This document shows positions 22,674 to 31,257 of a stretch of 56,229 bases of DNA, one piece after another. The position numbers and the translations under genes are program-made. The DNA comes from JBFLXR01 sp040757065 (lineage in GTDB: Bacteria; Pseudomonadota; Gammaproteobacteria; Burkholderiales; Gallionellaceae): assembly GCA_040757065.1 (NCBI GenBank), contig JBFLXR010000016.1:1-56229 (forward strand). Reading direction: 5' to 3'. The notes below the pieces were generated by a model that did no database searches, had not been told where the DNA came from, and saw nothing but the letters and a program-made list of their open reading frames with translations. The first letter of the stretch is position 1, and each line of letters starts with the position of its first letter.

Positions 22674-23897
22674 TCAGATCGGAGTGCCGCAAGCGCCGCA
22701 GAATTTGCTGCCGGGCGCAACCGGCGTCTGGCAGCCGGTGCAGGTTTTTAGAAGGCTATTGCCGCAATGCGGGCAAAACCGCACTCCGCCGGGAGCTTCG
22801 CCGCCGCACTGGTTGCATTTTTGCGGCATGGGTTTGCCGCAAGACGTGCAGTTCGGTGCGTCGGCAGAGTTGTCCGCACCGCAGGACGGGCAGCCGACGA
22901 AAGGATCGCCGCAGTGCGGGCAGAAACGCGCGCCGGGCAGTACCCGCGTACCGCATTTGTCGCAGGCCATGCCTTGCGGTGCGGCGGCGGGTGTCGGAGC
23001 GGGCGATACTGAGAGGCCGGGCTGCATGTGCAGCGCAGCCTGTCCCATCGCCTGCCCGATCATCTGGCCGAATGGCATGCCCATGCCCAGCCCCATCGCC
23101 GCGCCCATCAGCGGTGCGCCGGCGCTGGATTCGTTGTTCGCCGCCAGATTGAGCGTGTCGAACGAGCGTTCTTGCTGGTAGGTATAGCCAAGAATGTCCA
23201 TTTCAGCGCGCTTGGCGAGTGCGGCCTTGAGTTTCTGCACGGCGGGATCGTCTTCCGGCGTGTTGATCGAATTGACGTAGAACGACACCAGCCGCAGGCC
23301 GTATTCCGCCATTTCCGCCGTGATTTCATTGCGCAGAGCCTCGGAAATGTCCGACAGCGAGGCGGAGATTTCCAGTATCGAGATGCGTTGCTGCACGATG
23401 CGTTTGGCGATGGCGTCTTTCACCCGCGTCAGCATCAGCCCGCGGAAATAGGATACCAGTTGCTCGCGGCTGAAGACGGGCAGGGTGCCGGTCAGTTTGA
23501 CGAGGAATTTTTTGGTGTGCTCGATTTGCAGGCCGTATTGCCCGAAAGCGCGCACCGGCAGCATGATGTTGTACTTCGGATCTTGCAACTGGATGGGTTC
23601 GCTGGTGCCCCACTTCACGTCCAGCGCAATAGCACGGTTGACGAACCAGACTTCCGCCGTGAACGGCGAGCGTCCGAAAGCGCTGCCCAGCATACCGGAA
23701 AGCACGGGCATGTTTTCGGTGCCGAGCGCGTGGCGGCCGGGGCCGAAGGGCCCTTCCATCTGTCCGTTGCTGACGACGACCGCTTCCTGCGATTCGTTGA
23801 CCAGCAGTTGCGACCAGTTGGAAATTTCCTCGGTAGGGAATTTCCAGGCGTACATGTCCGGCGGCGCATTCCACTTGATGACTTGAGCGATTACCAT
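22674..23897 (-). CDS. SPFH-domain protein with four C-terminal zinc ribbons
   Basis: A 407-residue SPFH/prohibitin-like scaffold of the group often annotated as virion core protein. The SPFH region covers residues about 20-255 (NESQEAVVVSNGQMEGPFGPG, PVRAFGQYGLQIEHTKKF, EMAEYGLRLVSFYVNSINTP). A Gly/Met-rich linker (GAAMGLGMGMPFGQMIG) follows. The C-terminus has eight CxxC knuckles, enough for four zinc ribbons (CDKC, CPHC, CPSC, CTSC, CNQC, CPHC, CTGC, CGAC). SPFH proteins assemble at membranes. Related SPFH-zinc-ribbon proteins have been linked to envelope-stress loci. ATG 23897 is preceded by CGGAGAATT. It leads the four-gene cluster. Confidence 0.9.
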   Translation of the reverse strand: MVIAQVIKWNAPPDMYAWKFPTEEISNWSQLLVNESQEAVVVSNGQMEGPFGPGRHALGTENMPVLSGMLGSAFGRSPFTAEVWFVNRAIALDVKWGTSEPIQLQDPKYNIMLPVRAFGQYGLQIEHTKKFLVKLTGTLPVFSREQLVSYFRGLMLTRVKDAIAKRIVQQRISILEISASLSDISEALRNEITAEMAEYGLRLVSFYVNSINTPEDDPAVQKLKAALAKRAEMDILGYTYQQERSFDTLNLAANNESSAGAPLMGAAMGLGMGMPFGQMIGQAMGQAALHMQPGLSVSPAPTPAAAPQGMACDKCGTRVLPGARFCPHCGDPFVGCPSCGADNSADAPNCTSCGKPMPQKCNQCGGEAPGGVRFCPHCGNSLLKTCTGCQTPVAPGSKFCGACGTPI

Positions 23898-24001
23898 AAT
23901 TCTCCGTGCCTGAAATAACAATCCGGCCAAGAATGCATAGCCGGTGTGCTAATGATGGCGCGAAAATTTACCTCGCGCAAGCGTAAGATTGCGTTTTTAT
24001 G

Positions 24002-26500
24002 CTAAATGGCTAAATATTGAAACGGGGGGCTGTTGAACACCGCAATACGGTTCTTGCCGCTCTGTTTGGCGAGGTACATGGCCTGATCGGCATGATTCAT
24101 CAGAACGCGTTCGTCATCGCCGTGTTCCGGGTAGACCGCAACGCCGATGCTGACCGAGATGTGTAGCTTGAGTCCGCCGATTTCCAGCGGCTCGCCGAGC
24201 GCGGCGAGGAGTTTTTCCGCGACGGCGCGGGCGTCTTCGATTTCTCCGATGCCGGGCAACAGTACGACGAATTCGTCGCCGCCGACACGTGCGGCGGTGT
24301 CGGCTTCGCGGAGGGTGGCGGTGAGTCGTTTGGCGACTTCCTGCAACAGCGCGTCGCCGGTGTTGTGGCCGAGGCGGTCGTTGATGGGTTTGAATTCATC
24401 GAGGTCGATGAAAAGGAGAGCGTAGCGCTCTTTAGCCCGGCGGGACTGGACGTGTACCTGGGTGATGCGGTCGTTGAGTAGGGTGCGGTTGGGCAGGTCG
24501 GTCAGCGCGTCGTAGTGGGCGAGGTGGCGCATGCGTTCTTCCTGCACTTCGATTTCGCTGATGTCGGAGAAAATGCCGACGTAGCGATGCACTTCGCCTT
24601 TACTGTCCAGCACGGCGCGGATAGAGAGAAATTCCGGGTAGATTTTGCCGTTTTTGCGCCGGTTGCGGATTTTGCCGCGCCAGCTGCCGGTGGCGAGCAA
24701 ATCGTCCCACATGACCTGATAGAAGCTGGGGTCGTGGTGCCCGGAAGAAAGCAGGCGCGGTGTGCGGCCGAGTATTTCGTCGGGCTGGTAGCCGGTGATG
24801 CTGCAAAACGCCGGGTTGACTGCGACGACGATGGAGTTGCGGTCGGTAAGCAGTACGCCTTGGTCGATGTTGTCGAACACGGTGCGGGACAGCCGCAGCT
24901 CATCCTCGCGCTGGTGTTGTTCCGTGATGTCGATGCAGTAACCGAGGTAGCCGACAAACAAGTCCCCCTCGCCGAAAATGGGCTGGCCGGAGTCGATCAG
25001 CCAGCGGTATTCGCCGCTGCGGTGGCGCAGGCGGTATTCCAGCGTGAATTGCTCGCGCCGGACGAAGCTGGCCTCGTATTGGCCGAGGATACGGGCTTGG
25101 TCTTCGGGGTGTACTGCTTCCAGCCAGCCTTGGCCGGTCTCTTGTTCCATGGCGCGACCGGTAAAGGCCAGCCAAGCCGGGCTGAACCAATTGCAGTCGC
25201 CGCTGGTGCCGGCCGTCCAGACTAGCATCGGCAGCGCTTCGGTCATGGTGCGGAAGCGGGCTTCCGATTCGCGCAGGTCGCGTTCCATTTGCTTGCGGGC
25301 GCTGAAGTCTTCGGCAATGCCGATTACGCCAGATATTTTGCCGGCGGCATCGCGCAACGGGGTGCGGGTCACCAGAAACCAGCGGTCGGTCAGCGGACAT
25401 TTTTCTTCGCGGGTCAGGGTGAGGCCGCTGTCGATAACGCGCCGGTCTTCTTTACGCAGATGGGCGGCGGCCTCCACCGGATAATACTGGTAGTCGTTGC
25501 GGCCGACGATTTCGTCCGGGGCGTGCAGTCCCAGCAGATGGGCGGCGGCGGGGTTGCAGGAGAGGTAACTCAGCGAACGGTCTTTTACCCAGATGCGTTG
25601 CGGCAGATTTTCCACCAGCGCGCGGTAGCGGTTTTCGCTTTCCGCCAGCGTCATTTTCATTTCCATTTCGTCGATTTGCGCCTGCTTGTGGTGCAGTGCT
25701 TCGGCTTGCGAGTGGACGACAGCTTGCAATAGTTCGACGTAATGCCCTTCGGTTTGTTTGACGACGTCGTGTTCGGAGAGCATGCCGACCAGTTGGCCGG
25801 CGTTGTTGACGACCGCCAGATGCCGGAATGCGCCGCTTTGCATGTGTTGCACCGCTTCGACTACCGGCTGGTGCGGCGAGACGGTGGCAACCGGAGCGGA
25901 CATGACGTCGCGCAGCGCGGTTTGGCCTTTTCCGCGGCGGTAGAGTTTGACCATGTCGCGCTCGGTGACGATGCCGGACGGGGTGTCGTTTTCTACGATC
26001 AGAATGGCTGTTTCGCGGGTTTTCGCCATCAGTTCGGCGGCTTCGGCTACGGTGCCGGAGGGCGGAAGCTTTTGGTAATGGGCGGACATGATGCTGGCGA
26101 CATCTCGCAGGCCGACATATTCTTCTACGCCGCCTTTGCGGCGGAAATCGGTTTCGCTGACGATGCCTGCGGTTTTGCCCTCCGGGTCAACGACTACCAG
26201 ATGGCGGATGTTGTGACGCACCAGTAAATGATAAGCCGTGCGGTAGTCGGTTTCGGGCGCGACGGTTACCAACGGTTTGCCCATGACTTCGGCTGCGGGG
26301 GTTTCCAGCGGCAGCGCGGTGCTGAATGCGCGCAGAATGTCGCGTTCGGTGAGAATGCCGACCGGCAGCCCGTCGTCTTCCACAATCAGCGAGCTGATGC
26401 GGCGTTGTTCCATAAACGCAGCGCAATCGGCCAGACCGGCATCCGTCTTGACTGTGGCGGGTTGCGGCGTCATTAATTCGGAGATCGGTTTCATGCTCAT
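24002..26500 (-). CDS. CBS4-PAS3-GGDEF diguanylate cyclase
   Basis: An 832-residue soluble sensor cyclase. Four CBS motifs (two Bateman pairs, residues about 1-260), each with a GI(L/V)TERD or GMLSEHD end, could bind an adenine nucleotide. Three PAS domains follow (about 285-400, 405-530 and 530-655), the second in PAS/PAC form. The GGDEF domain (about 660-825) has LTDLPNRTLLNDRI and an intact VGGDEFVVLLPG. An I-site READ five residues before GGDEF predicts product inhibition. There is no EAL domain. GGGAGGGTGCG precedes the ATG. The protein may couple energy charge and redox or light cues to c-di-GMP. The signal is inferred, not known. Confidence 0.95.
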   Translation of the reverse strand: MSMKPISELMTPQPATVKTDAGLADCAAFMEQRRISSLIVEDDGLPVGILTERDILRAFSTALPLETPAAEVMGKPLVTVAPETDYRTAYHLLVRHNIRHLVVVDPEGKTAGIVSETDFRRKGGVEEYVGLRDVASIMSAHYQKLPPSGTVAEAAELMAKTRETAILIVENDTPSGIVTERDMVKLYRRGKGQTALRDVMSAPVATVSPHQPVVEAVQHMQSGAFRHLAVVNNAGQLVGMLSEHDVVKQTEGHYVELLQAVVHSQAEALHHKQAQIDEMEMKMTLAESENRYRALVENLPQRIWVKDRSLSYLSCNPAAAHLLGLHAPDEIVGRNDYQYYPVEAAAHLRKEDRRVIDSGLTLTREEKCPLTDRWFLVTRTPLRDAAGKISGVIGIAEDFSARKQMERDLRESEARFRTMTEALPMLVWTAGTSGDCNWFSPAWLAFTGRAMEQETGQGWLEAVHPEDQARILGQYEASFVRREQFTLEYRLRHRSGEYRWLIDSGQPIFGEGDLFVGYLGYCIDITEQHQREDELRLSRTVFDNIDQGVLLTDRNSIVVAVNPAFCSITGYQPDEILGRTPRLLSSGHHDPSFYQVMWDDLLATGSWRGKIRNRRKNGKIYPEFLSIRAVLDSKGEVHRYVGIFSDISEIEVQEERMRHLAHYDALTDLPNRTLLNDRITQVHVQSRRAKERYALLFIDLDEFKPINDRLGHNTGDALLQEVAKRLTATLREADTAARVGGDEFVVLLPGIGEIEDARAVAEKLLAALGEPLEIGGLKLHISVSIGVAVYPEHGDDERVLMNHADQAMYLAKQSGKNRIAVFNSPPFQYLAI

Positions 26501-26802
26501 CGCACCCTCCCCTGAAAAGCCTAGAGATGAGCTATATAACCATGAAGGTCACATGGTTAACAAGTACTAACCTGTCGATTTCTGTCGCCGCAGGGTGCGA
26601 CAAATTGTCGCAGGTGAGTGTTTCGCCTAATAGAGGTAAGGGATTTTCCCGTTTCACTATAGGCTGGACGCTTTCCGGGTTCCGGTTATGATGCACCTGC
26701 ACTCTCTGTCTCGGCCACTGCCAGAACCCTTATACCCTGCGGTGGCCATTTTTTTGCCCGCATTTCTGCGAAGGGCAGATCGAGCCAACCCTTCCGCCCG
26801 GT
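26501..26802. other. 302-bp intergenic region with palindrome
   Basis: It contains the upstream region of the CBS-PAS-GGDEF gene (minus strand) and the end of the CZB-gene region. The only structure seen is the palindrome at 26596-26612. No further ORF of note. Confidence 0.5.
26596..26612. promoter_or_regulatory. Palindrome TGCGACA-n3-TGTCGCA
   Basis: A perfect 7-bp inverted repeat with a 3-bp spacer, about 100 bp upstream of the GGDEF gene. It has the shape of a dimeric transcription factor site. No known regulator is assigned. Confidence 0.45.
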
Positions 26803-27156
26803 TTATAAATGCGCTTCGCGCTTGAGCGTCATAATCGCTGCCGCGACGGCGTTTGATGCCCTGTTGTAGGTGCTGTCGCCGTTCAGCATGTTCTCCGCCT
26901 CGCCGAAACGCTTGGCATTGATGGCTTGCGCCACCTTGCCCGCCTCTTGGTGGAAGACGGCGTGCTTGGCGAGACAGTTGGCATGGCTATCCAGTTTCCC
27001 GAATTGGGTTCTGGCTTCGCCGTACAGCCACTTGCCGAGCATGCAGCAGTTATCCGCTGAGATGGTGCCGACATCCATGTTTTCCTGTTTGTTGATGGCG
27101 ATGCGGAATTTCATTTTCCATTCGCCGTGCGCTTGTATGGCCTGATTCAGATCCAT
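26803..27156 (-). CDS. CZB zinc-binding sensor protein
   Basis: A 117-residue stand-alone CZB (chemoreceptor zinc-binding) domain. AIQAHGEWKMKFRIAI has the first His. CCMLGKWLYGEARTQF has the family Cys in the C-x-L/F-GxW motif. HAVFHQEAGKV supplies the H-x-x-x-H pair. CZB domains bind zinc with 3His-1Cys and can sense zinc or hypochlorous acid; they regulate chemoreceptors or diguanylate cyclases. MDLNQA at 27156 has GGAGG 6 nt upstream; the frame is open to 27228. It lies downstream of arsR-arsC-acr3 on the same strand and just before the GGDEF gene. A functional link to that cyclase is an inference. Confidence 0.88.
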   Translation of the reverse strand: MDLNQAIQAHGEWKMKFRIAINKQENMDVGTISADNCCMLGKWLYGEARTQFGKLDSHANCLAKHAVFHQEAGKVAQAINAKRFGEAENMLNGDSTYNRASNAVAAAIMTLKREAHL

Positions 27157-27241
27157 GATTGCCTCCTGACGCTGTGTTTTGCGGAATAACCATACAAACA
27201 GCATAGTCTTTTGGTCGGGCGGGCTCAATCCGCCGAAATAA

Positions 27242-28273
27242 CTAGCGCGTCATAGGCTTTTGGTCGTACCACGCCCGGCTGGCGTTCACGATGCGCACGA
27301 CGATCAGCATGACCGGCACTTCGATCAGTACGCCGACCACGGTAGCCAGTGCCGCGCCGGATTCGAAGCCGAACAGGCTGATGGCGGCGGCAACCGCCAG
27401 TTCGAAGAAATTGCTTGCGCCGATCAGCGCGGAGGGCGCGGCTACGCAATGCGCCACACCCAGCTTGCGGTTGAGCAGGTAGGCAATGCCGGAATTGAGA
27501 AACACCTGTATCAGAATCGGTACGGCCAGCAGGGCGATCACCAGCGGCTGCCGCAAGATGGCCTGCCCCTGAAAGGCGAACAGCAGCACCAGGGTGGCGA
27601 GCAGGGCGAAGATCGAGAATGGCTGGATACGTTGCAAGGCGCGCTGATAGCGGGCTTCGCCTCCGGCCAGCAGCATTTTGCGCCAGCCTTGTGCGAGCAA
27701 AACCGGAATCGCGATATACAGCAGTACCGAGGTCAGTAGGGTATCCCACGGTACGCTGATGCTGGAGAGACCCAGCAGCAAGGCGACGATGGGGGCGAAC
27801 GCGAAGACCATGATGGTGTCGTTGAGGGCGACTTGCGACAGGGTGAAGTACGGATCGCCTTTCGAGAGTTGGCTCCACACGAATACCATTGCGGTGCAGG
27901 GGGCGGCGGCGAGCAGAATCAGTCCCGCGATGTAGCTGTCGAGCTGTTCGGCCGGCAGCCAGGGGGCAAACAACTGGCGAATGAACAGCCAGCCGAGCAG
28001 TGCCATTGAGAAGGGTTTGACCGCCCAGTTTACGAACAGGGTGACGCCGATGCCTTTCCAGTGGGCTTTAACCTGATGCAGTGCGCCGAAGTCGATTTTT
28101 ACCAGCATCGGCACGATCATGACCCAGATTAAGAGCCCGACCGGCAGGTTGACATGTGCGATTTCCATGCTGCCGATAGCCTGAAACACGCCGGGAAAGT
28201 ATTGCCCGAGCGCAATGCCGCATACGATGCAAAGCAGCACCCACAGGGTGAGAAAACGCTCGAATACGCTCAT
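27242..28273 (-). CDS. acr3: Arsenite efflux pump ACR3
   Basis: A 343-residue, ten-helix ACR3-family arsenite permease of the bile/arsenite/riboflavin transporter superfamily. The helix-4 motif LLAAAPCTAMVFVWSQLSKG contains the Cys essential for As(III) transport. NDTIMVFAFAPIVALLLG and FFELAVAAAISLFG are other family strings. The start at 28273 follows the arsC stop by one base, so translation is coupled. The frame continues upstream to 28636 by overlap with arsC and is rejected. It belongs to the arsR-arsC-acr3 operon and expels arsenite made by ArsC. Confidence 0.96.
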   Translation of the reverse strand: MSVFERFLTLWVLLCIVCGIALGQYFPGVFQAIGSMEIAHVNLPVGLLIWVMIVPMLVKIDFGALHQVKAHWKGIGVTLFVNWAVKPFSMALLGWLFIRQLFAPWLPAEQLDSYIAGLILLAAAPCTAMVFVWSQLSKGDPYFTLSQVALNDTIMVFAFAPIVALLLGLSSISVPWDTLLTSVLLYIAIPVLLAQGWRKMLLAGGEARYQRALQRIQPFSIFALLATLVLLFAFQGQAILRQPLVIALLAVPILIQVFLNSGIAYLLNRKLGVAHCVAAPSALIGASNFFELAVAAAISLFGFESGAALATVVGVLIEVPVMLIVVRIVNASRAWYDQKPMTR

Positions 28274-28274
28274 G

Positions 28275-28787
28275 TCAGCGGCCTTGTTCGCGCAGTTTGC
28301 CGATTTCGGCGATATGGTGATGCAGCGCAAGCGCATCCAGCTTGTCGAAAGGCAGGGCGAGGAACAGGCCGATGCGGGTACGCAGACGTTGCTCGGCCAG
28401 TTTGAAGGCGCGGCGCTTGTCGTCGTCGCTGCCCTCGGCGGCGGCCGGGTCTTCGATGCCCCAGTGCCCGGTGGTCGGGTGTCCCAGCCATACCGGGCAG
28501 GTTTCGCCGGCGGCGTTGTCGCAGACAGTGAAAATGAAATCGAATTCCGGTGCGCCGGCAGCGGCGAATTCGTCCCAGCTCTTGCTGCGTAAATTGCGGG
28601 TGTCGATACCCATGTCTTGCAGTAATTCCAGCGCAAAAGGGTTCACTTTGCCTGCCGGGCGGCTGCCTGCACTATAGGCCCGGAAGCGTCCCTTGCCCAT
28701 GGTGTTGAACAGGGCTTCGGCCAGAATGCTGCGCGCCGAGTTGCCGGTACACAAAATCAGCACGTTGTAGTTTTTTTCGGTTTGCAT
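28275..28787 (-). CDS. arsC: Arsenate reductase, LMW-phosphatase type
   Basis: A 170-residue arsenate reductase of the low-molecular-weight protein-tyrosine-phosphatase fold. The P-loop ILCTGNSARSILAEALF (CX5R) starts at about residue 12, and the later catalytic Cys lies in FTVCDNAAGETCPVW. GHWGIEDPAAAEG follows. It reduces arsenate to arsenite with thioredoxin or glutaredoxin. Its start codon lies 31 nt inside the arsR 3' end, so it overlaps, and it ends one base before acr3. Confidence 0.95.
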   Translation of the reverse strand: MQTEKNYNVLILCTGNSARSILAEALFNTMGKGRFRAYSAGSRPAGKVNPFALELLQDMGIDTRNLRSKSWDEFAAAGAPEFDFIFTVCDNAAGETCPVWLGHPTTGHWGIEDPAAAEGSDDDKRRAFKLAEQRLRTRIGLFLALPFDKLDALALHHHIAEIGKLREQGR

Positions 28788-29116
28788 GGTTTTTCCTTTT
28801 TCGTCGTATTGTGCGGTGCGCAGGCCGAGGCATCGCTGCCGCAACAGTTTTCGGTCAGATAGTCCACCAGTCCGAATATGGCCTTGAAGTCGGCGGAGTA
28901 ATAAATAAAGCGCCCTTCCTGTCGCATGGTCAGCAGTTTGGCCTGCGCGAGCGTTTTCAGATGAAACGAGAGCGTGCTGCCCGGTGCGCCCACCGTCTCG
29001 GCAATCGCGCCGACAGCCAAACCCTCCGGCCCTGCTTTTACCAGCAGGCGGAAAATTTCCAGCCGGGTGGGTTGCGCCAGTGCGGCAAGAGCGGTAACGG
29101 CTTTGGCGGTTTTCAT
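28757..29116 (-). CDS. arsR: Arsenic-responsive repressor ArsR
   Basis: A 119-residue winged-helix repressor. The helix-turn-helix is near residues 33-57 (VGAIAETVGAPGSTLSFHLKTL), followed by the wing RQEGRFIYYSAD. The classic ELCVCDL metal box is absent. Instead three Cys (91, 92 and 99) sit in a C-terminal segment TENCCGSDASAC, like the As(III) site of the Acidithiobacillus-type ArsR. The C-terminus ends in a Lys/Thr/Cys-rich tail translated across the arsC start. It likely represses its own operon and is released by arsenite. Confidence 0.93.
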   Translation of the reverse strand: MKTAKAVTALAALAQPTRLEIFRLLVKAGPEGLAVGAIAETVGAPGSTLSFHLKTLAQAKLLTMRQEGRFIYYSADFKAIFGLVDYLTENCCGSDASACAPHNTTKKEKPCKPKKTTTC

Positions 29117-29166
29117 GGCGGAGAGTGTAGCGGAAAAATGTTACAACTATATTACTAGAAATGTGG

Positions 29167-29188
29167 AAATATTGCTTGTGCAATATTT
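29167..29188. promoter_or_regulatory. Candidate ArsR operator
   Basis: AAATATTGC-TTGT-GCAATATTT is a perfect 9-bp inverted repeat 51 bp upstream of the arsR start, within the probable promoter region. TAATAT on the minus strand at about 29151-29156 could be the -10. Confidence 0.55.
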
Positions 29189-29259
29189 GACGGTGCGTCA
29201 GTGCGCTTCGGGGGGTATATACGGAAGGCCCTGCCTGCGGCGACGCGCAGGCAGGCGGG

Positions 29260-29652
29260 TTAATTACTGCCGATGGCTATCCGCTCACTCAGCGCGTCGC
29301 TCAGTACGGCTTTGCCGTCGCCGATGAATTCGTCGAAATCCACCCCGGCGCGAAACTGGCCGTCTGCGCCCAGCAAGGTATAGACCAGCTTCCCCCGCAC
29401 CCGCACCGGCACGGGTTGGCCCGGTTGCTTGGGCGGCAAGAAAAGCGTCACGGTCGCAGTGGTGGCGGTATGCAGATTTTTCTCGACAATCAGCGTCGCG
29501 CCTTCCAGCGAAATGTCGTACACCCGTGCCGAGTGTTGCTCCTCTTGGTAGTTGTGCCGTCCTTGCACCGAAACGGCGGCGCGCCACCGGGTTAAATGCC
29601 GTTTTTCGCCGCTTGCGCCGGTGCGTAAGCGGACTCCGCTGCCTAATTGCAT
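29260..29652 (-). CDS. PilZ-domain c-di-GMP receptor
   Basis: A 130-residue single PilZ domain. RHLTRWR provides the RxxxR motif, and YDISLEGATLIVEK the D-x-S-x-x-G motif; together they form the c-di-GMP pocket. Further strands include VTLFLPPKQ and VRVRGKLVYTL. It is a likely downstream reader for the GGDEF proteins in this window, though a physical link is not shown. AGGAG lies 11 nt before the ATG at 29652; a GTG at 29664 is also open. Confidence 0.92.
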   Translation of the reverse strand: MQLGSGVRLRTGASGEKRHLTRWRAAVSVQGRHNYQEEQHSARVYDISLEGATLIVEKNLHTATTATVTLFLPPKQPGQPVPVRVRGKLVYTLLGADGQFRAGVDFDEFIGDGKAVLSDALSERIAIGSN

Positions 29653-29860
29653 GCTACTCTTCACTCCTCGCGCCGGTCGTCCCGTCGCGCGTTGCCTGAT
29701 CTGTCCTTATTTTGCGCTGTGCGCAAAAAACCAAGCCTTTTTTATTCGGCCTGTCCCGGCCGTTTATCGAAAGGGGCGCATATTAGCGGTGCGCTAATCG
29801 GAATGCAAGGGCAGGCAGTTGCGTGGCGGGAGGCGGCGAAATGTCCTCTCCCTCCGTGCA

Positions 29861-30676
29861 TTATTTGCCCGCGCGGGCTTGTTCGTACAGCGGCATCACT
29901 TGCGGCAGATGGCTGCGGATTTCGGCGATGCGGCTGCTGCCGGAGGGGTGAGTGGAAAGCCATTCCGGCGGGGCGCCTGCATTCTGGCTCATCATTTTCT
30001 GCCACAAGGTAATGCCGGCGCGCGGGTCGTATCCGGCGCGAGCGGCCAGTTCCAGCCCTACGGTGTCGGCTTCGCTTTCGTCGCCGCGCGAGAATTTCAG
30101 GTTCAGCAACGAACCGCCTGCCTGAAACAGTTGGCCGTATTTACCGCCGCCGACGTTCTGGTTCAGCAGGGCGACGCCGAGTTGGGTGGCCTGACTCTTG
30201 CCGATGCGTTCACGGGCGTGTTCGCGCAGGGCGTGCGCAATTTCGTGTCCCATCACCACGGCCACTTCGTCGTCGGTGAGTTTGAGGGTCTCCAGCAGGC
30301 CGGTGTAAACGGCAATCTTACCGCCCGGCATGCAGAAGGCATTTAGTTGTTTCGAGCCGATCAGATTCACTTCCCATTGCCATTGCGCGGCGCGGCTGTT
30401 GAAGCGCGGGGCGTAGGGAATCATACGCTGGGCGATAGCGCGCAAACGAATGGTCTGCGGGTGGCTGGCGGGGGCGAGCGCACGCTGACTGGCTGCTTGC
30501 TGCTTTAAATCGGTGTATTGCGCGGTAGCTTGCTGCTCCACTTGGTCGGCGGGAACTAGATTGCGGAAAACGGACAATTTACCGACATCCACGCCTTCCG
30601 CATGGCTTGCGGTTACCGCACAGCCGAGTACCAGCGCTAACCATACCTGCTGAAATTGTTTGGTGGTGTGCATCAT
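29861..30676 (-). CDS. M48 metalloprotease, periplasmic
   Basis: A 271-residue M48-type zinc protease. The signal peptide is at 1-26 (LGCAVTASHAE). AVVMGHEIAHALREH is the HExxH helix, and DESEADTVGLELAARAGY provides the glutamate and the ExxxD motif. WLSTHPSGSSRIAEI is the typical C-terminal HPS box. This group (LoiP/YggG-like) lies in the envelope and helps with outer-membrane protein quality control. It lacks the C-terminal TPR found in BepA. It has no obvious operon partners. Confidence 0.93.
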   Translation of the reverse strand: MMHTTKQFQQVWLALVLGCAVTASHAEGVDVGKLSVFRNLVPADQVEQQATAQYTDLKQQAASQRALAPASHPQTIRLRAIAQRMIPYAPRFNSRAAQWQWEVNLIGSKQLNAFCMPGGKIAVYTGLLETLKLTDDEVAVVMGHEIAHALREHARERIGKSQATQLGVALLNQNVGGGKYGQLFQAGGSLLNLKFSRGDESEADTVGLELAARAGYDPRAGITLWQKMMSQNAGAPPEWLSTHPSGSSRIAEIRSHLPQVMPLYEQARAGK

Positions 30677-30863
30677 CCTGAATTCGTCTCCGCGCGCCTG
30701 AATGGGGTCTTAACCGATGCCGTATTGTAGCGGCAACTTTGCCGGAATAGACAGTGAAGCCGGACAGGAGTTCCTGTTTAAGGAAAACCACTATAACCAA
30801 TGGTGTATTATTAATTTAACATTAATATCAGATAATTAGGGGGTCAATAGAGGGAGGTTTGGA

Positions 30864-30977
30864 ATGGACGGCTGGATATTTATCGCGCTCATACTGGCGC
30901 CGCTGGTACTGGTGAGCTTGTTTTCATCCGATGCAAAAGGCGATCGGCTGCCTGCCGAGGCCGAAGAAGAGGTCTGA
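30864..30977 (+). CDS. Small single-helix membrane protein, 37 aa
   Basis: MDGWIFIALILAPLVLVSLF forms one transmembrane helix, followed by a charged tail SSDAKGDRLPAEAEEEV. AGGGAGG lies 6 to 8 nt upstream, which is a strong ribosome site. Too short to classify, but the ribosome site and helix support a real gene. Confidence 0.55.
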   Translation: MDGWIFIALILAPLVLVSLFSSDAKGDRLPAEAEEEV

Positions 30978-31093
30978 GTCCGCGTCGCGGGAACCATTTT
31001 CCTGGGCGGCTATCGAACTAGGGTGTGCTATTGCGCGCAAGCGCTGCCGGTCACCGGCGGTACACCCCGTTCGGTTCAAGGCAAGGAGTGGTT

Positions 31094-31228
31094 ATGAAGT
31101 TGAAATCGTTTACCCGGTTCGCATTGCTCGCCCTCATGCTGGGCAGCTTGTCCGGCTGCATTTACGTGCCGTATTACGACGGTTACGGTCATTACGGGCG
31201 CGGGCATCACCACGAACACGACGATTAA
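31094..31228 (+). CDS. Small His/Tyr-rich lipoprotein, 44 aa
   Basis: MKLKSFTRFALLALMLGSLSG then CIYVPYYDGYGHYGRGHHHEHDD: a lipobox LSGC followed by a Tyr/Gly-rich stretch and a terminal His/Asp cluster (HHHEHDD). The tail could bind metal ions. AAGGAGTGG precedes the ATG. It resembles the N-terminal half of the 138-residue lipoprotein at 54178-54594 in composition. Confidence 0.65.
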   Translation: MKLKSFTRFALLALMLGSLSGCIYVPYYDGYGHYGRGHHHEHDD

Positions 31229-31257
31229 GCCGCTCTGAGCGGTTTACGCGCCGCACT

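Noticed and set aside
28275..29183. 302-residue extension of ArsC
   Set aside because: The upstream part overlaps arsR in a different frame and has no family match; the ATG at 28787 gives the normal length.
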